Assembly: GCF_027744825.2 (NCBI RefSeq)
Contig: NC_071334.1
Span: forward strand, 58,161,437-58,225,436
Length of the DNA: 64,000 nucleotides
Direction: 5' to 3'
Source of the DNA: Synchiropus splendidus
Lineage: Eukaryota; Chordata; Actinopteri; Syngnathiformes; Callionymidae
In this document: positions 39,401 through 53,400 of the stretch, piece after piece
How the letters are laid out: each line of letters begins with the position of its first letter
How positions within the stretch are numbered: position 1 is the first letter of the stretch
The notes under the pieces: model-generated
Told to the model about the DNA's origin: nothing
The model's database searches: none
Seen by the model: only the letters and a program-made list of their open reading frames with translations
Translations under genes and position numbers: made by a program

Positions 39401-42400
39401 TAACTTGCTAAAGGTAAATGTAATTGGAAAACAGTTTGCGCAAGGAACAATTCCTTTCGCCTGACTCCTGAAGTCACACCTCCAGAGTGTTACACCGATA
39501 TCCAAACGTTGTTATTAATACTGGGATATTCAGATATATACAAACATTCAATTCTCAAATGTGTCCTGGTCTAATAAGGCTAACCTCTCTTATCCACAGT
39601 CTTTCTTTTAAACTTAGTATTAAATCAGTACAAAGCAAGAAGCTGCTGCCGGGGCTCGCGTTGCTGAACACACAGCCACCGCTTCCTCCTTGCATGCAGT
39701 TTCACCAGCCATCAATCCTCTAAAAGACTTTCCAGCGCCCCAGGCATAAGCAATATTCGCTGTTTGTTCTTGACTAATCAAACGGTCTGGTAATAAAAAC
39801 ACAGATTTTAATTTACTCCACATGCATAACTGACACAGCACAGAGAGAAAAAAAAATCTTTTGGTCTTCAGATGCTTTTTTCACATGCAAGCCCACATCT
39901 CAACAATAAATCACAAGACAGCAAATAAAGCAACCAAATACATCTGTTGCAAGCATGGCTGGAAATTGCAATCTCTTTTAATTATTATTAGGAGTGACAG
40001 TCTTTAAAGCCCCACATCCCCGGGCTGCATATGTGCCAAGTACCACCCAACAGTTTAGGGGGTCGGCACGCTCACTTTGCCCAGGAATCTGCTGCCCTGC
40101 TGGGCTTTGTGAGGCCAGAGAGCCCCCTGCAGACTCTGGATCTTTCCCAACAAAAACGCTCACAAGCTGCTTCACATCCCACTGGGAGCTCGAGAGAGAC
40201 TCTCCTGAAGCCAAGTGTCTGGCCTGACCTGCCCGAACAGTAAAAAGCAGAGCCATGAAGCATACTATAGGATAATAAAGAGACTACACTACAGAACAAC
40301 AAAGTGGAATGTAATAATACAGTACAGATGGTTGCAGGGCCAGCAGTGGGGTCTCCAGGTCAAGCTGCCGGTGTGCATGGGAGTCCTGCTGGGCTCAGTA
40401 AGACCCAAATTCCCCTAACACCCGGTCTACCCCTCCACCTCATCCCTGGGGCTCAGAAAGCACATGCACATACTGACAGGGACTCATAAGAATGCATCTC
40501 ATGTATGAAATTAATCTCTCACACACACACAGTGGAGTCAGCAGCTTACAGCCCCACACAGTATTTCTGACGCTTTTTATTTAAATTCCCTAATTAAATT
40601 ATAATTTACATGAGATTAAAGTCTTACAGAGGTTCAACGGGGTTTAAGGACATTTTAGAGCGCGGCCACCACACCCCCATTGTTGAAGCCCACACTCTCA
40701 CTTACACGCGCATGCATACACATGAATGTGGTAATCCTGCGACACACAGGCACAGACCGGGCAAACCAAGTGAGGAAGTCAACAGTTAATCCCTGGCACA
40801 CGCACACTCTTATACACACACAGATGGGGGAGTGTTCGGTATTGCCCAACTCGCTCGTTATCTGTGTGTCAATGTGGGTGTATGTGTAAATGTTTGGTGG
40901 TTTCAGTGTATTTCTCTTTGTTGTTTCCCAGTGCAATAGAAAATAAACCACAATGGTATTTATCAATAAAAAGATAAACTGAAATGAAGTCCCAACTTCA
41001 CAAGCTCAGTGTTATCTACCAGCATGAGTGTACATGTATTAATATTCTTGTGTGGACCAAAGTCTGACAAGACACTGATCTTATGAGGACATTTTTCATT
41101 GTGTGGACATTTTTGCTGGTCCACATAGAGTTTTGAAGGTGTAAACGTTAAAATAACTGGCTCATTACAATTGTGTTTTAGTTTGGTTCACAGTCCTGGT
41201 TAAGGTTCGCCATTTGTTTTGGATGGTTAAGTTAAGGGTAAGAGGCTGCTGAAAGCATTATGGCAGCAAGAGGTCCTCACAAAGATGGAGATACCAGTGT
41301 AACCGTGTGTGTGCTTTCTCAATGGGTTTTACTCATACTAACTAGTTTTATGGACTGTTGTAGATCGGATGCAGACTTGTTAAGAAGATCAACTGATTTT
41401 TCAAATTCATCCCATCACAAGCAAATCTTCAGTCTGACAAAGAAAAAGTTTGACACCACTGTGTATACAGTAGTGCTCAGCACTACGAAAAGTCCCACAA
41501 ACTATAAGCTATAAGAACACTGTTTCCAAACAGTTCCGGATATGATGCTGAAAGAAACAACAAGGCACTTCAACAAATCTCAGTGACCTGCAAAAATAAC
41601 CAGCAATACCAAATGAAGTCCCCCAAATCATTTTTTTCAAGCTGTTTTTGAAGACACACTGGATTATCTTTATTTACTGCTTGACAATCTAGCTCCTTCA
41701 TTTTCAGGGTCAGAACAACCTCTGGACAGACTAACAAGACCAAATGACAAACTGTCTTAAATGATGTGTTTAAAATGGAAATGTAAAGCTGGTGGTTACA
41801 AACCACAACACTTTCTGGGCCACGGATCAAACCCTGACTGTGCCGCAGGTTGGCACTTTTATGGCCTTGGCTAAACTGGTTTATAGCTTAGCCAATACAA
41901 CAGGTCTCTCAGCATTTATATGAGCAGCTAGCATTTGTTGAAAGTCGTTATGCTGTGTTAAATACTACCTTCAACAAGCATCGTCAAGATTTCTGGTCAA
42001 GCTAAAGCTCAGAGGCTGAAGACAGACACTTTGTTGAACGTGGCCTGCAAAAGATCAAAATGTGTGCAGCTGTGTTTAATATTCAAACCATAACTAATGA
42101 AAACTATTTAAATAGATCATCCACAACCACTGAGTTTGTGTTTATTGACAAGCTGATTATCACACTGACAATTAACATCACCTTCACATACAGCATGCAG
42201 GTCGAGCAACGACTAAGTTTCACAAAAAAGTAATTCGACATTCTCAATAAAGTGTGGGGAACTCAGACCACATATACTGTAAAAGATAAAAAAGGAAAGC
42301 CAATTTTGAGGGATTCATCAACAAAACGGGTCCACCAGACGCACTGTAAGCAAGACATTCAGCCAATAAACTGTGCATTGCCACTTTCATATTTCCGAAA

Positions 42401-44247
42401 ATGCAACGGCAAAACAATCGAGCATGTCGGCACAGATGTAAATGGTGGCATGACGTGGCATGACAAAACACAAGTCTCACAATAAACAGATTCATGAGCT
42501 CCAGTAACCGGTTTGACAAAGAATAAATAAGGATAAACGTTGTTTCTACACACACTCCTACACTCTTTCATTTGATTTCAATATAAAGCTTGAACGCTGT
42601 CAGTTCACTTGTATGTGACGATTGTAGACATATATTTGGGATGTATATATTATTCAGTAAAACATGGCAGACATCAACCAATCGCAAGGACCCCCCATCC
42701 GAACACAAAAACTTAGGAGAAACACTGCTATGCTATGTATAAATTAAAAAAAAATGAAGTTCAACTTTCATTAAAGAAGTGCCATGATGTCTTGTAGATA
42801 AAAGCTTTGACAGCAATTTCAGGTGAAAAAGGGTTCACCTTCATCATAGTTGTGGTGATGTATTATGGAACACACAAACAACTTGAGTTAAAAATGCATA
42901 CATTTTCTTTTCTCCTAAGACAACACTTAACAATGACGAAGGACAACAAAGCCTGGTGTTTCATACACACATCAGAACACCCGACAATACTGTTTACTAT
43001 GTAAGGCCACGTTCACCACGATGGTGCAGACGCAGCCAGAATTAATGCACATCATCAAATTAGCATTTGCTGCTGAATTTGCCTGCAATCATCACACATT
43101 TGGCGCCATGACCAAATGGCTAGTCTAGTTGGTAGATATTCGGATTTTGAAATGAAACATAAGAAAATATAGAGAAATGTATGCGACCATGTTCATTTCA
43201 GTTAACAGAAGATAGTAAAATAATCACAATAATAAAGACAAGAGATCAATGAAAGACGATGATCAATAAAAGGTATTGTTGATAATCAAACTGAAACTGA
43301 AACCAAGCTTCTTTTTTTTTCAAATTAAAACCATTGTAAATGTCAGTATAAACAGACTTCTCACCTTTAACTTCACAGTAAAAGTCATTTCATGAATTGC
43401 AACATCGAGGGTCTTTGTTGGAACCCATCTGCCGTGTGTGTGTCACAGAGCCCACAATGACCTCCTCCTCCACTTCTCAATCTGCCCCTCTACATCTGCT
43501 GTGACCCCTGCCCGTGTGTGACTAACAGCACTGTATGAAGTCACTTCAGCGTGCGCCTCTGTGTTGGACAGATGGGGTGATGAGTGTCGATTGTCATGGA
43601 GATGAGGGGGAACCTTTTCAACGCACGCACACTCCACTCCAGCCTGTCTGCAGCACCTCTCAATCACCCATGTGCACCTCCGAACCGCACTGCTAATTGA
43701 AGAAAGAGTCATTCACTAATACGAGCCGTTCTCCTCAGTCCATCATCTTTTAAATGGAAGAAAGCCTCTTAATTGATCTCAGTTGGTGGACAAGCCTTGC
43801 ATAGTTTCCACGGCGTGAGAGCTGCAGACAATCAGGGTGAGATTAGGGGAAGCTTTGTCCACTTTGTGCCTTTATTTACCCTTGTTCAAAGGCTTTGGGA
43901 CCTTTCTCAATGAGGCAATTGAATTCCAAATCCAGTATTGGAAACTAATGGGAAAATATTAGCATCCATTTGAGTTGACCAATATTAGATTAGATTGAAC
44001 GTACATGTAAATAGTGTCAAGGACCTTTTCATATCTGCTTTTTGGGGAAAGAAAAACATTAGACACGTGTGAAATCATGTTAGTTTGGCTCCAGGACCTC
44101 TTGCTTCCTCATAGTCACAACATCAAGTAAAGCATCTAGTCAAGGCTGATGGATGGAGGCAAAGGTGACGCACTGAAACACAGTAGTGTAGCAACTGTAC
44201 GAGCAAACACAACTTAATGTGCAACAACCATCATGCAAAATGATAGT
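36421..44247 (-). other. dcc: dcc intron 1, segment without genes
   Basis: No exon recognised. A GC-richer stretch without identifiable protein lies at 40010-40450. A microsatellite-associated fish repeat is at 41080-41313 and a possible tRNA-like relic at 41800-41875. The remainder is ordinary AT-leaning intron. Confidence 0.65.
41080..41313 (+). repeat. Fish microsatellite-associated repeat
   Basis: GAGGACATTTTTCATTGTGT, a second GTGTGGACATTTTTGCTGG, a GGTTAAG-rich middle, then GGTCCTCACAAAGATGGAGA and a short GTGTGTGTG. This follows the pattern of a repeat I recall often finding beside GT/CA microsatellites in teleosts. Here the GT part is very short. Its origin is unknown to me. Confidence 0.45.
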
Positions 44248-44510
44248 ATGTATCCTGATAGAGGCTTAGCGGTGGTTAGCACTCTCGCCTTGCAGCAAGA
44301 AGGTTGTTGGATCGATTCCCGGGTCGGACTGGTGGCCTTTCTGCATGGACTTTGCATGTTCTCCCAGTGTGCGCGTGGGTTTTCTTTGGATTCTCCGGTT
44401 TCCTCCCACAGCCCAAAGACATGCTCACTAGGTTAATTGGATTGGATTGCTGGGATAGGCTCCAGCACTCCCTGCCACCCTGAACAGGAAGATGCATGTA
44501 TCCTGATAGA
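44248..44510 (+). mobile_element. tRNA-derived SINE with perfect 15-bp target-site duplication
   Basis: The element body spans 44263-44495 and is flanked on both sides by ATGTATCCTGATAGA (44248-44262 and 44496-44510). The head has tRNA-like promoter boxes: GGCTTAGCGGTGGTTAGCA (A box region) and GGATCGATTCCCG (B box). The conserved middle follows (TTTGCATGTTCTCCCAGTG, TCCGGTTTCCTCCCACAG, AAAGACATGC), and the tail has GGGATAGGCTCCAGCAC and CCACCCTGAACAGG. The type is that of DANA/V-SINE-like fish SINEs. Compared with the usual form, the stretch after GGTTAATTGG and before GGGATAGGC is missing, so it inserted or became internally deleted. The insertion is + strand, antisense to dcc. Confidence 0.88.
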
Positions 44511-47191
44511 ATGTAACTGGAGCAGAGAGCCTGTCGACATGGAGATGAAGTCAGGCCACACAACCTCCAGATCAGATATACAGTACGTTTCATCCCTTTT
44601 CACCCACATTTTACGTGCTACATATCACTACAATTATTAATTATTGCCAGTAATTGATATTGCCAGCATTATTTTAAGACTAAATTAGTCACTAATGTAA
44701 CAATAATATATTAATGCAAGTACACCCTTTCATTTACAATATGCTTTTATTTCTACTACAATAGAAAATACAATGGCTACACTGACCAACTGGAGTTTCA
44801 GGAGGGCTTGAAGTTTGATTTTTTTCCTTTTCTGTTGCCACCACTTCTGAACAAATTTGACAAACTGGCTCATCCATGTTGTTGGGCTCACCTCGCTCAT
44901 TAACTTTGACACCAAAATATTACCAAACAGAGACTGTGGCGTTTACAGGGTTAACAGGGCGAACACTCAAAAGAGTTTTTACTGTTATGAAACAATGAAT
45001 GTCAAATATTTAACAGTGCACTCCCCAAAACTTTAATAAATGCATGCAAAAGAAGGTCTATTCCGAACAATATGCCAACTGTAACTCAGGGCAAGCCAGA
45101 TGAAGTTGACAGAATGTATTTTTCCTCGCAAATAATCTGTGACAGGAATCTGTCAGGATGCCTACATTGAAGACGTTGAAACTAGATTAAATAGCCATGT
45201 GGTTAAAGGTGCAGAACCTGCGACAATCAGGTCCAATAGGTCAATCTTTTCTGTTCAAAATAGCGCAGAATCAATTGTCATTTGACCATTTTCAATGAAA
45301 AAGTGTTTGGTTCTTGAATCGCATCAAAATATATGCGGTGATGAAAGAAAACAGTTACGTCTTGACTGATGTTACAGTAAGTTCCATGTTGATTGAAAGT
45401 CATCTTTCACGTTGCCAGTGTGCTCTTAGTTCGAGTGTTGTATACCTGTTCCTTGACCTAAATATTCTGTTTTTCCCCCCTTTATGACTGTTTCACACAC
45501 AGAGGTAGTTTAGTTGCACTGCAATTTACAAACTAGTCTCAAAAATACACGTAAAATTGAGATCAAATTTAAATCATGATGTCATCATGAAAAAATCATG
45601 ATACGTTATTTTTGCTATATGGCCCACCCAGAGTTCAGGGGTTTATATTGAAGATAACTGTGCCGTGTGCTCGCTGCTATTATGAAATATGTAAATGCAC
45701 CAAAGCTTGCACCACTTTTCAACCTAGTTAATGTCACGCAAGGATGTTCGAACGTAACTTACACTGAGACACATTTTGGCGGCACATTCATTAGCGTGTA
45801 ATGCAAGGTCCCTAATATATGAGCCATACATCCATCTGACTTTAATGCACTACATGTGTCACAGGGCCATTAATGTCGGCGGAAGTTGAAGAAGCACGTT
45901 TGTGTGTGACCATGTGTGAGTGCGAGAGGGAGAGACTAAATAAATCATGAGGGTCAATGCCTAACACTTAGAATAATGTAAGGATAATGTAAATGCAGAG
46001 GCTTGTACATGCATGTATCTGCAAGGATGATGAGACGCACTTCTTCCTACTTCCTTGCGTTTCTTAATTACCAGGGGGGAAATAAACCATTACTCTGATT
46101 GCAAAGGTTCAGTAAAGTCACTCACAATCATTTCAAGTGCTTTTAAAGCTGTGCTGCTTTTCCACTGCCGCACCAACAAATACGGAAGATGTGCATAATA
46201 AAAAATGATTGCAATTCATGCAGATGTAATTTAAAAACATGACGACGCGTTCTTCAGAGATTTGTGAATGACATATTGTTTCGAGTCATTCCATCTAGCC
46301 AGTACTGAAGCGTGCAATTCCGACGTCACATGGTTTGAAACGAAAAGCCCCGCCCAAATATTTATTAAATGGATTCTAAAGCGATTCGCTAGACTCCACA
46401 GCATCATCCGTCTCCACTGTCACCATCCCTGAATTATTTCTGTAATTGCTTTAATGCTGAAGTGAGATCAGTCTCGCTTTTTTGCTGCTTCATCAATGTT
46501 CCCATTACACCGCGCGGGTATCTCACCGCGGTAATTATCAGTTGTTCAATCTATGAAGATGCTGGAAACTGCAGAGCTCACAGAATGTCAGCGTGTGCTC
46601 CGCAGCTGTGCCAGAACCAACTTCACATCACCTCACAGCTTTGTTTGATTTACCTCAAGATGGGCGGCATGCATGAGGCCAATGCAAGCATCAGCCACTG
46701 CAGTCTTTCTTTTTTGCTGTAAATTAAATTAAACATACGAACTGAAAATGACAGAGGACTACAACAAGCGGTTTGATGGACATTTAATTAAGATTTGATG
46801 AATGACTGATTAATTATTTTGGGCGAGTACATTTTCAAAAAGGCTGTAGTCTGGCAGGGTTTCAGTCCCCCATTATGAGTGTCGATCAAATATTAACTTT
46901 AAAGAGCTTGTGTGTTAACAAAAGCTGGACGACAGCCAATAAGATGTCAGTGTGGGATGATGATGCCCGAGACACCAAGAAAACATGGAAATAGCCTTCA
47001 GACTTTCATATTGTAGAACAGTGATGATGCAACTTGACAGATTTTTGACAGATTTTACTGTTAAATTTCCTTTAAAAGGTGCCGAGAAGTAAAGCCCAGA
47101 ATATAGGGCACAGAATACTCACTAACTAACTAAATGGAATACAATTTTAGAGTCATTTTTTAAGCATTCAATTTAATTCTAATAAAGTTAC
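44511..47191 (-). other. dcc: dcc intron 1, segment without genes
   Basis: No exon, RNA gene or transposon recognised. A short perfect palindrome (CATGATG-T-CATCATG) lies near 45577-45591, probably by chance. Confidence 0.65.
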
Positions 47192-47233
47192 GACCTTAGA
47201 GGAAGGACCTTAGAGGAAGGACCTTAGAGGTTG
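47192..47233. repeat. 14-bp tandem triplication
   Basis: GACCTTAGAGGAAG occurs twice in direct succession and a third time with changes at its end (GACCTTAGAGGTTG). It directly precedes the dispersed repeat at 47245-47430. Confidence 0.92.
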
Positions 47234-47244
47234 GTCACTACAAT

Positions 47245-47430
47245 ATGGCTCCGCCTCCACAGCCTGAGCAGAGTGGAGCTCCAGGAACTGAAGCGTAGTG
47301 GGTAATAGGAGAATTCAGCACTCATACAGACGAAAACAGTGCATTTTAGCATTTCAATGTCAATAAAATTCCTGAAAAGTCATTGGTCTGATGTGACAAG
47401 GCTCAATTTTGGCAGCATCAAAAAACAATT
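47245..47430 (+). repeat. Second dispersed repeat family, copy A
   Basis: ATATGGCTCCGCCTCCACAG, then GAGTGGAGCTCCAGGAACTG, then GTGCATTTTAGCATTTCAAT with AATAAAAT, then TGTGACAAGGCTCAATTTTG and GCAGCAT. The second half aligns with 56030-56130 in the same orientation. Probably an old non-autonomous mobile element; the family was not identified. Confidence 0.5.
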
Positions 47431-50400
47431 TGTGCAAAGGAATCCACGTTATGGTGATCAATGACTATGATTGGTTTACTGGGCTGCGAAGCATCATGGG
47501 AAGTCACCGTAACTGAGTGTATTGTTGAGAGTGATGGTACGTCACATACTACTCAGATTCAGCTGTAGTTATCGGATAAACTGGTCTGATGTTGGGGAAA
47601 CTGTCATGAAGTGGCGCCGTGCAGGGAGCCACATGTTGTTGGCGAGCCTGATATAGGGGATTCTACAATCTGTACAGACTAAATGCATCTGTTTCAGTTG
47701 GGAAATAATTCTACAGGTAATGAGTGTCTCACCAAGCAGAAATTCTGCCATGAAATAGCCACAAACATTGGGTTAGATTCAGTCTTTTAGAGCTCGAACA
47801 ACTCATCCTATAGGTCTAATTTAATTGACTATTAAAAGTAGTCGCTGACAGGCTATTAATTCTATTAAAAAGGAGGAGACATCAAAGGTATGTATATTCG
47901 ACCAAAAAAGAAATAAAATTAACTGTCCTGCAGAGGTATGTAAAATTCCAAGGTTGAACGTGAGGTGTAATCACAAGTACAAGGATAATGCTGCTTGTGT
48001 TGATTACATAATTCATAAATCACTGAAAAGATTGACGGAACGTGACAACAACTGATGATGATTTAGTGTCATTAAAAGCTCATCGATGATGTTTGTCCTG
48101 GGGGAATAGCAACACCAAAGGTCATAAAATGTAAAGTGTCCCAGCAGCAGAACACAATGTGTGCTAAGGGTTTGCATGTTGACATCTACAATGTTTTTAC
48201 TTCAACTATTTCTGATGTGTGAAGCATCACTGCATTGTTCACCCCAATATTAGCACAATTTAATGTAGATACTCATCTCTATTTCAGGCCTTTTCAATTT
48301 AAAAATCTCACCAACCATTTAACTGGGAGATAGAAAGAATTACAGCTCCTGAATTAAATAATTTCATTTGACAACACTTTTCCTTTTACCGGCAGTAACA
48401 ATATCCTTTCCAAAAACACTCTGAATGCACCAGTAGCTCTTGTATTAAAACTAGGCTGCCAGACATGTTTTACATCGTGTACAACTAATTTACTCACTTA
48501 AAGGTTTTCAACTTGAACAACTTAAATGGCTCTGGATTAAATACTAAAAAGTCATGATTCAATGTTTCACTCGTCTCCCTCCAAGTCTTTCTCACTGGTA
48601 GCTGATGCTTTTGTGCATTGTAGTAACAACCCTGGTCAATGACATTCCTCTCAACTAATTGTCCCCATAAGTATGCACAGCAGCGATGCCTAGAAAGAGT
48701 GAAGTGAATTATGGCGATTTACTTAACTCCACATGTTAACAAGTTAAATGATGAAACAGCTGCACAGTTACTGTCCCAGTCTATGGCGAGCGCTGGGTTT
48801 AGCAGATGACTTACTCGCTGGTTTGGCTATTTGAGCATCAATGAGAGCCTCTACTCATGGTCCGGTCACTCGACACCGATGCTCGGCTCAACAGTTGCGG
48901 GAAATCTTGATTTTAAGGCAAGTCAAAAGGAAAGAATGATGCATCTTTGAATGACTGAGTCACTGTTGAACTAGTTTTCTGTCCACTCATGTGTTTGATT
49001 CTTGAGTTAAAATGGTGACTTAGCAGAGTAGGCTATAAGTGAGGACAGTTAATTAATCATCACAGATATTAGTTAATAAGCCTGTGATGTCAGCACAGTG
49101 TCAACCCGCAGCTGTGCTGTCGCTTCCTGCTGCTGATGCAGTTTGACGTTGCAGCTGCAGGAGGCAAATTAACATCATGACCGGACGCTACATGCCGGGA
49201 CCCGACTGATGTGGCTGCAGGCGGCGCTCGGCTGCGGCTGTGAAAGTGTGACTGACTGTGGCTGGTTAAGCCGATGTGACATTTCTCTGAAGTTTGATTC
49301 CGTTGCAACAACGCGAAGTGGAGAAGTTTTCCAGGTCAAAGAGGATGCTCAGCTCTTCGAGAGTATGACCGGTTCTCTGAAGGCCATGACCTCTGCAACA
49401 CATCCCGGCTTATGATGAAGACTGACAGCTGACTGACACCGTGACGTCACCGGGGCAGTGCTCAAGCCTCAGTGTCTCAGGGGAAGGACGGTAGATGAAA
49501 CCGTTTCTGTTGAATCAGAGCTTCAATGTTTGCATCCGCCCTAAAATCCATCAGCAACAAATCCTGAATTTAAACCCCCTTTGATCTTTTCCAAAGTCTT
49601 TAGCTGGTTATCAGTTTCACAGCCGCAGCAATAAATGGTCCGGATGAAGAAAAATAAATCTTCAGGGGTTTTTTTGCATTCTGTACAGTGAATTGAATTC
49701 ATTATTAAATCACATTAACATTTAAGGGTGATATGGAAGGGTGTCACCTAAATAAAAAGAAAGAGCATCATCATACATGCACGGTCACATCAATATGTCG
49801 AGTGGCATTCGAAGGTCAGGCAGTATCTCCAGTGAAATTCTGTCAGATGGTCCAGAATGTGGAGCCCACTCGTCTCTTCAATCATATTAAAAGGTCATAT
49901 GCCACATTGAAGCTCATTAACATCTAGCAGAGTGGCAATCCTGCAGCAGCCCACAAGGCCTTTCTGTGGACCATCCACAAGCTAAACCAGAGGGGAACCT
50001 TCCAGATGAAACGGCACATAAAATATGATTGGAAATACAAATGAGTTTAAAAGAACACATTGAAAAAAAAAGGGAACATAAAAAATATATTGCTTGGTTT
50101 AATAGAAAGCCAAAGATGAAACTGATTTCACATTGACCTCACAATAACAGGAGAGCTCCAGTCCTTCCAAACACAGCGATATAGTGTCCTGGGTTTCCAC
50201 ACAAAGGAGTCCCAAAATGAAGCTAAAAGCAGCCTGTACTAGCCGGGGGCTTGTTTTCAAGCAATCATATTCAGCATAGCAAACACTACACTGATATTTC
50301 CCGCTCCATCGGAAAGTCCTATTTCCAGAACAGACTCTTGACTTACGTGGGGAGAAATGGGCTGCAGGCGGGTTTCTGCTGAAATGAGGTGAAACTGCCT

Positions 50401-53400
50401 GGGAGGAAGGGAATCAATTGAAAAAACTTTTCTTTTTAATGTGTTTTATTGCAATTTTTTACTTTAATACCTGAAGAAAATGAAATGAATGCCAGAAGAG
50501 AACTATTAAGTGTTTAGTTTGGAGGACACACACATGCCGTCCATATGCTTCACGCACACACATCCATACATAAAACAGCACTAGTCCTTGCTCAGTAAGC
50601 CATATTTGTTAAACTAGTTCATGACATGTGTTCTCCATTAGAACCAAAGAAGCAGTCAACTCAAGGGTCTGCGCACAAGGGGGATGTGCATGCTTGTGTA
50701 TGTGTGTGTGTGTGTGTTCCCATAAATCACTCTTTGAAGGAGGACATTTTTTATTTCATTTTTTTTGGTGGAAAAATGTCATTGTCAAAAGGCAATCAAT
50801 CATCAATAAATATTTGCAACATCAAGATTCCTGCTTTTCATCCTACAGCAGATCTTTGCATATTTGTGCATGTCTACTGATGTGTGTGTGTCCGTGAGGA
50901 ATAAAAAGCACAGGAAAGTGTGTGCACCACCGCAAGCAGGACGCATCACTAATCTTTATAAGTGGCTATAAATCCAGCTCGCTGTGCTGCAGCGCCAGGC
51001 GGCGTGCTGCCGTGGAAGCAGGGAGGGGGTGTTCAGTGAGTGTTCGAGGTTCACTAGTTTCTGGAATGCTACCTGCTCACTTGCATGACGACACGCCTCA
51101 CTATATGAATATTTATGTGGCCTGCTGTTGAAGCCATTTAACTCACTTGGCTTCAGCGCAGTATATTAGAGGAACTGGACGTAGATGGTTCCGAAATTGT
51201 GTCATCCAAGTTTTATTTCCATCATACCTGTAGCTCAGCAGCCACACCTTTCTGGCACAACAACCCCCAGACGTATATGAAAGCGGGGGTGAGGAGAAAC
51301 AGAATGGCAAATCCTTGAACTTCTGCTTTTAAATGTCATGCTCCACACAGAACAGTAAACGTGTGTGGCGGCTTAAATAGAGAGGCCACAACATTTTAAA
51401 AAAATTATCTCTTTTTAAAGATGAAATCTCGCACGATCAAACGAATTAAACATAGAAACAAACGGATAACAAATAATGCATGATAATAATAATAGTAATG
51501 CACAAAGGTGGACATGAACATGATGGTTTTTGGCAGTTTTTCAATGGAAAAATCCTATAGGAACCATCGTAATGACTGAAGTCCGTTGCTCATGGAACTC
51601 AAGTTGGCATTTCGGCCGGACATATGAAGAGACGGACAGCACGAGGACAGCTGCAGACTGGAGAGAAGTCTACTTCTTATGATTGAAAACTAGCATTTTT
51701 ATTGTGTGCAACTTAGTAAATGTCAAAAATTTCCAATCTGTTTCTATGTGTCTCTATCGCTTCTTGATTGACAGTGTTGTTTTTTTTTTTTCCGGGGGAA
51801 ACAAATCCTGGTAAATTAACTTACAAAAGACAAAAGACAAGAGTGTGATGGTTAGGTTTAGAAAACGGTCAGACTTCTCAAAACATCTCAGCTTGAAGTT
51901 AAAAACTAGTTGAGTCATCAAAAGAACTGTGATCACATGCTTGGTTTCTTTATGTTTGAAATGCTAAACTTCTGAATCATAGGTCTGAATTAGCTCCACG
52001 GCCCTTCTTGTTTCAGGATTTATGCAGACAATAAAACGGTGCTACGGGTGAAAGGGGAGCATTAAAATAAACTAGGGGTTGAGTTATAGCACTTGCTCCG
52101 CTCTCTCCAGTTTCACCCTTGGCCACAATTGGATTACTACTGATGAAGACTATTGCATACGATTTATATATACACATAGCTGTGCATATAACTAGGTTCA
52201 AGAGCACCTGACAGTAAAATTTTGGAGTGAAATTGCAATAAGCATCACCAACGTCTTGCAGAGAAAGTTCAGTGATCGCGAGCTGTCGTCATACAAACAG
52301 ACCTCTAGACACAGACGCAGGATGCAATAGAAAACTGAGTTGGATCTGGATTAAACAAACATCCAAACAATTTACCCAGAGTACTGCACCCCAGTCAAAT
52401 CGATAAATAGACAACCCTCGATCATATTTATTGTGTGAAATCAGCATGTACAACCTCAAAGGAAGAATACGCAGCAGCTTTGTCTAAGTTAGCATCATCT
52501 CTGTGGGCCCTTGTGCCAGTTTGTAGTAAACATTGCCTCAAGTTATTGTTAGATTTGGGTCCGCAAATATTGAACGTCTTTTGGGTTGGTTGCCTTGTTG
52601 AGCATCTTCCCAAACATATTGCCTTCAAGAGACATAAACAAAAGCCGTTGTCGATCAACGGTAAGCATGAAACAAGGTTTGTGGTTGGCCTGCTCCGTTG
52701 TGAAGGGACAGCGCATGATGAGAGGAGTGAAGTATATTGTTAATTTTGTGATGTTCATATCTTAAAAGTTCCCCTCTGACTGCATGGATGGAGTTATGTG
52801 ACCACACACGCTTTACCTCATCTTAAAGAAGAATGCACATTGCCTATCAGAAAACACAGTCATAACAAATAAAAAAGACTTTTGTTTTCTTTTTTATATA
52901 TAAATGGGGAATTTACTAGCATGCCCAAAATTATGTTGGTTATTGTCGTAAACTTCGTTATATCGGCCTCAGCTCCTTTTTCGGATTACTTTTTTTTACA
53001 GGGATGTCAAAGCTGAAGCCACTGAGGTACAGTTCATTTACCTGATTCAGTCTCTGCTGCCATTATTGGACCAAAGATTGACGTAGCACAAAGGCACATC
53101 AAGATGAAATGTATCTCCAGCCTCCATCAATTGATGACCGTGTTTTAATGCGGTAGAAGTGCAGATCTATCCAAGTGTGTGCACGTTGTTTATTGTGGTT
53201 CCATCCGCAGTCGTGAAACAGGCACATCTTAAAAACCTTTTAATCCGTCGTCTACATTTTAATCACCCCACACCCCAATCAGCACTCAGACTTGAAAGAC
53301 GGAAAAACAACACAAAGAAATAAAATAAGTAAAAAGCCAATTAACGTGAAAGCCTGCAGGAGTAATAATGAGGTGGATTTAAAGGTGAGGGAGAAGTTGT

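Noticed and set aside
44263..44345. A functional tRNA gene at the A/B-box motifs
   Set aside because: The boxes belong to the head of a SINE with target duplications. There is no cloverleaf-consistent tRNA 3' end.
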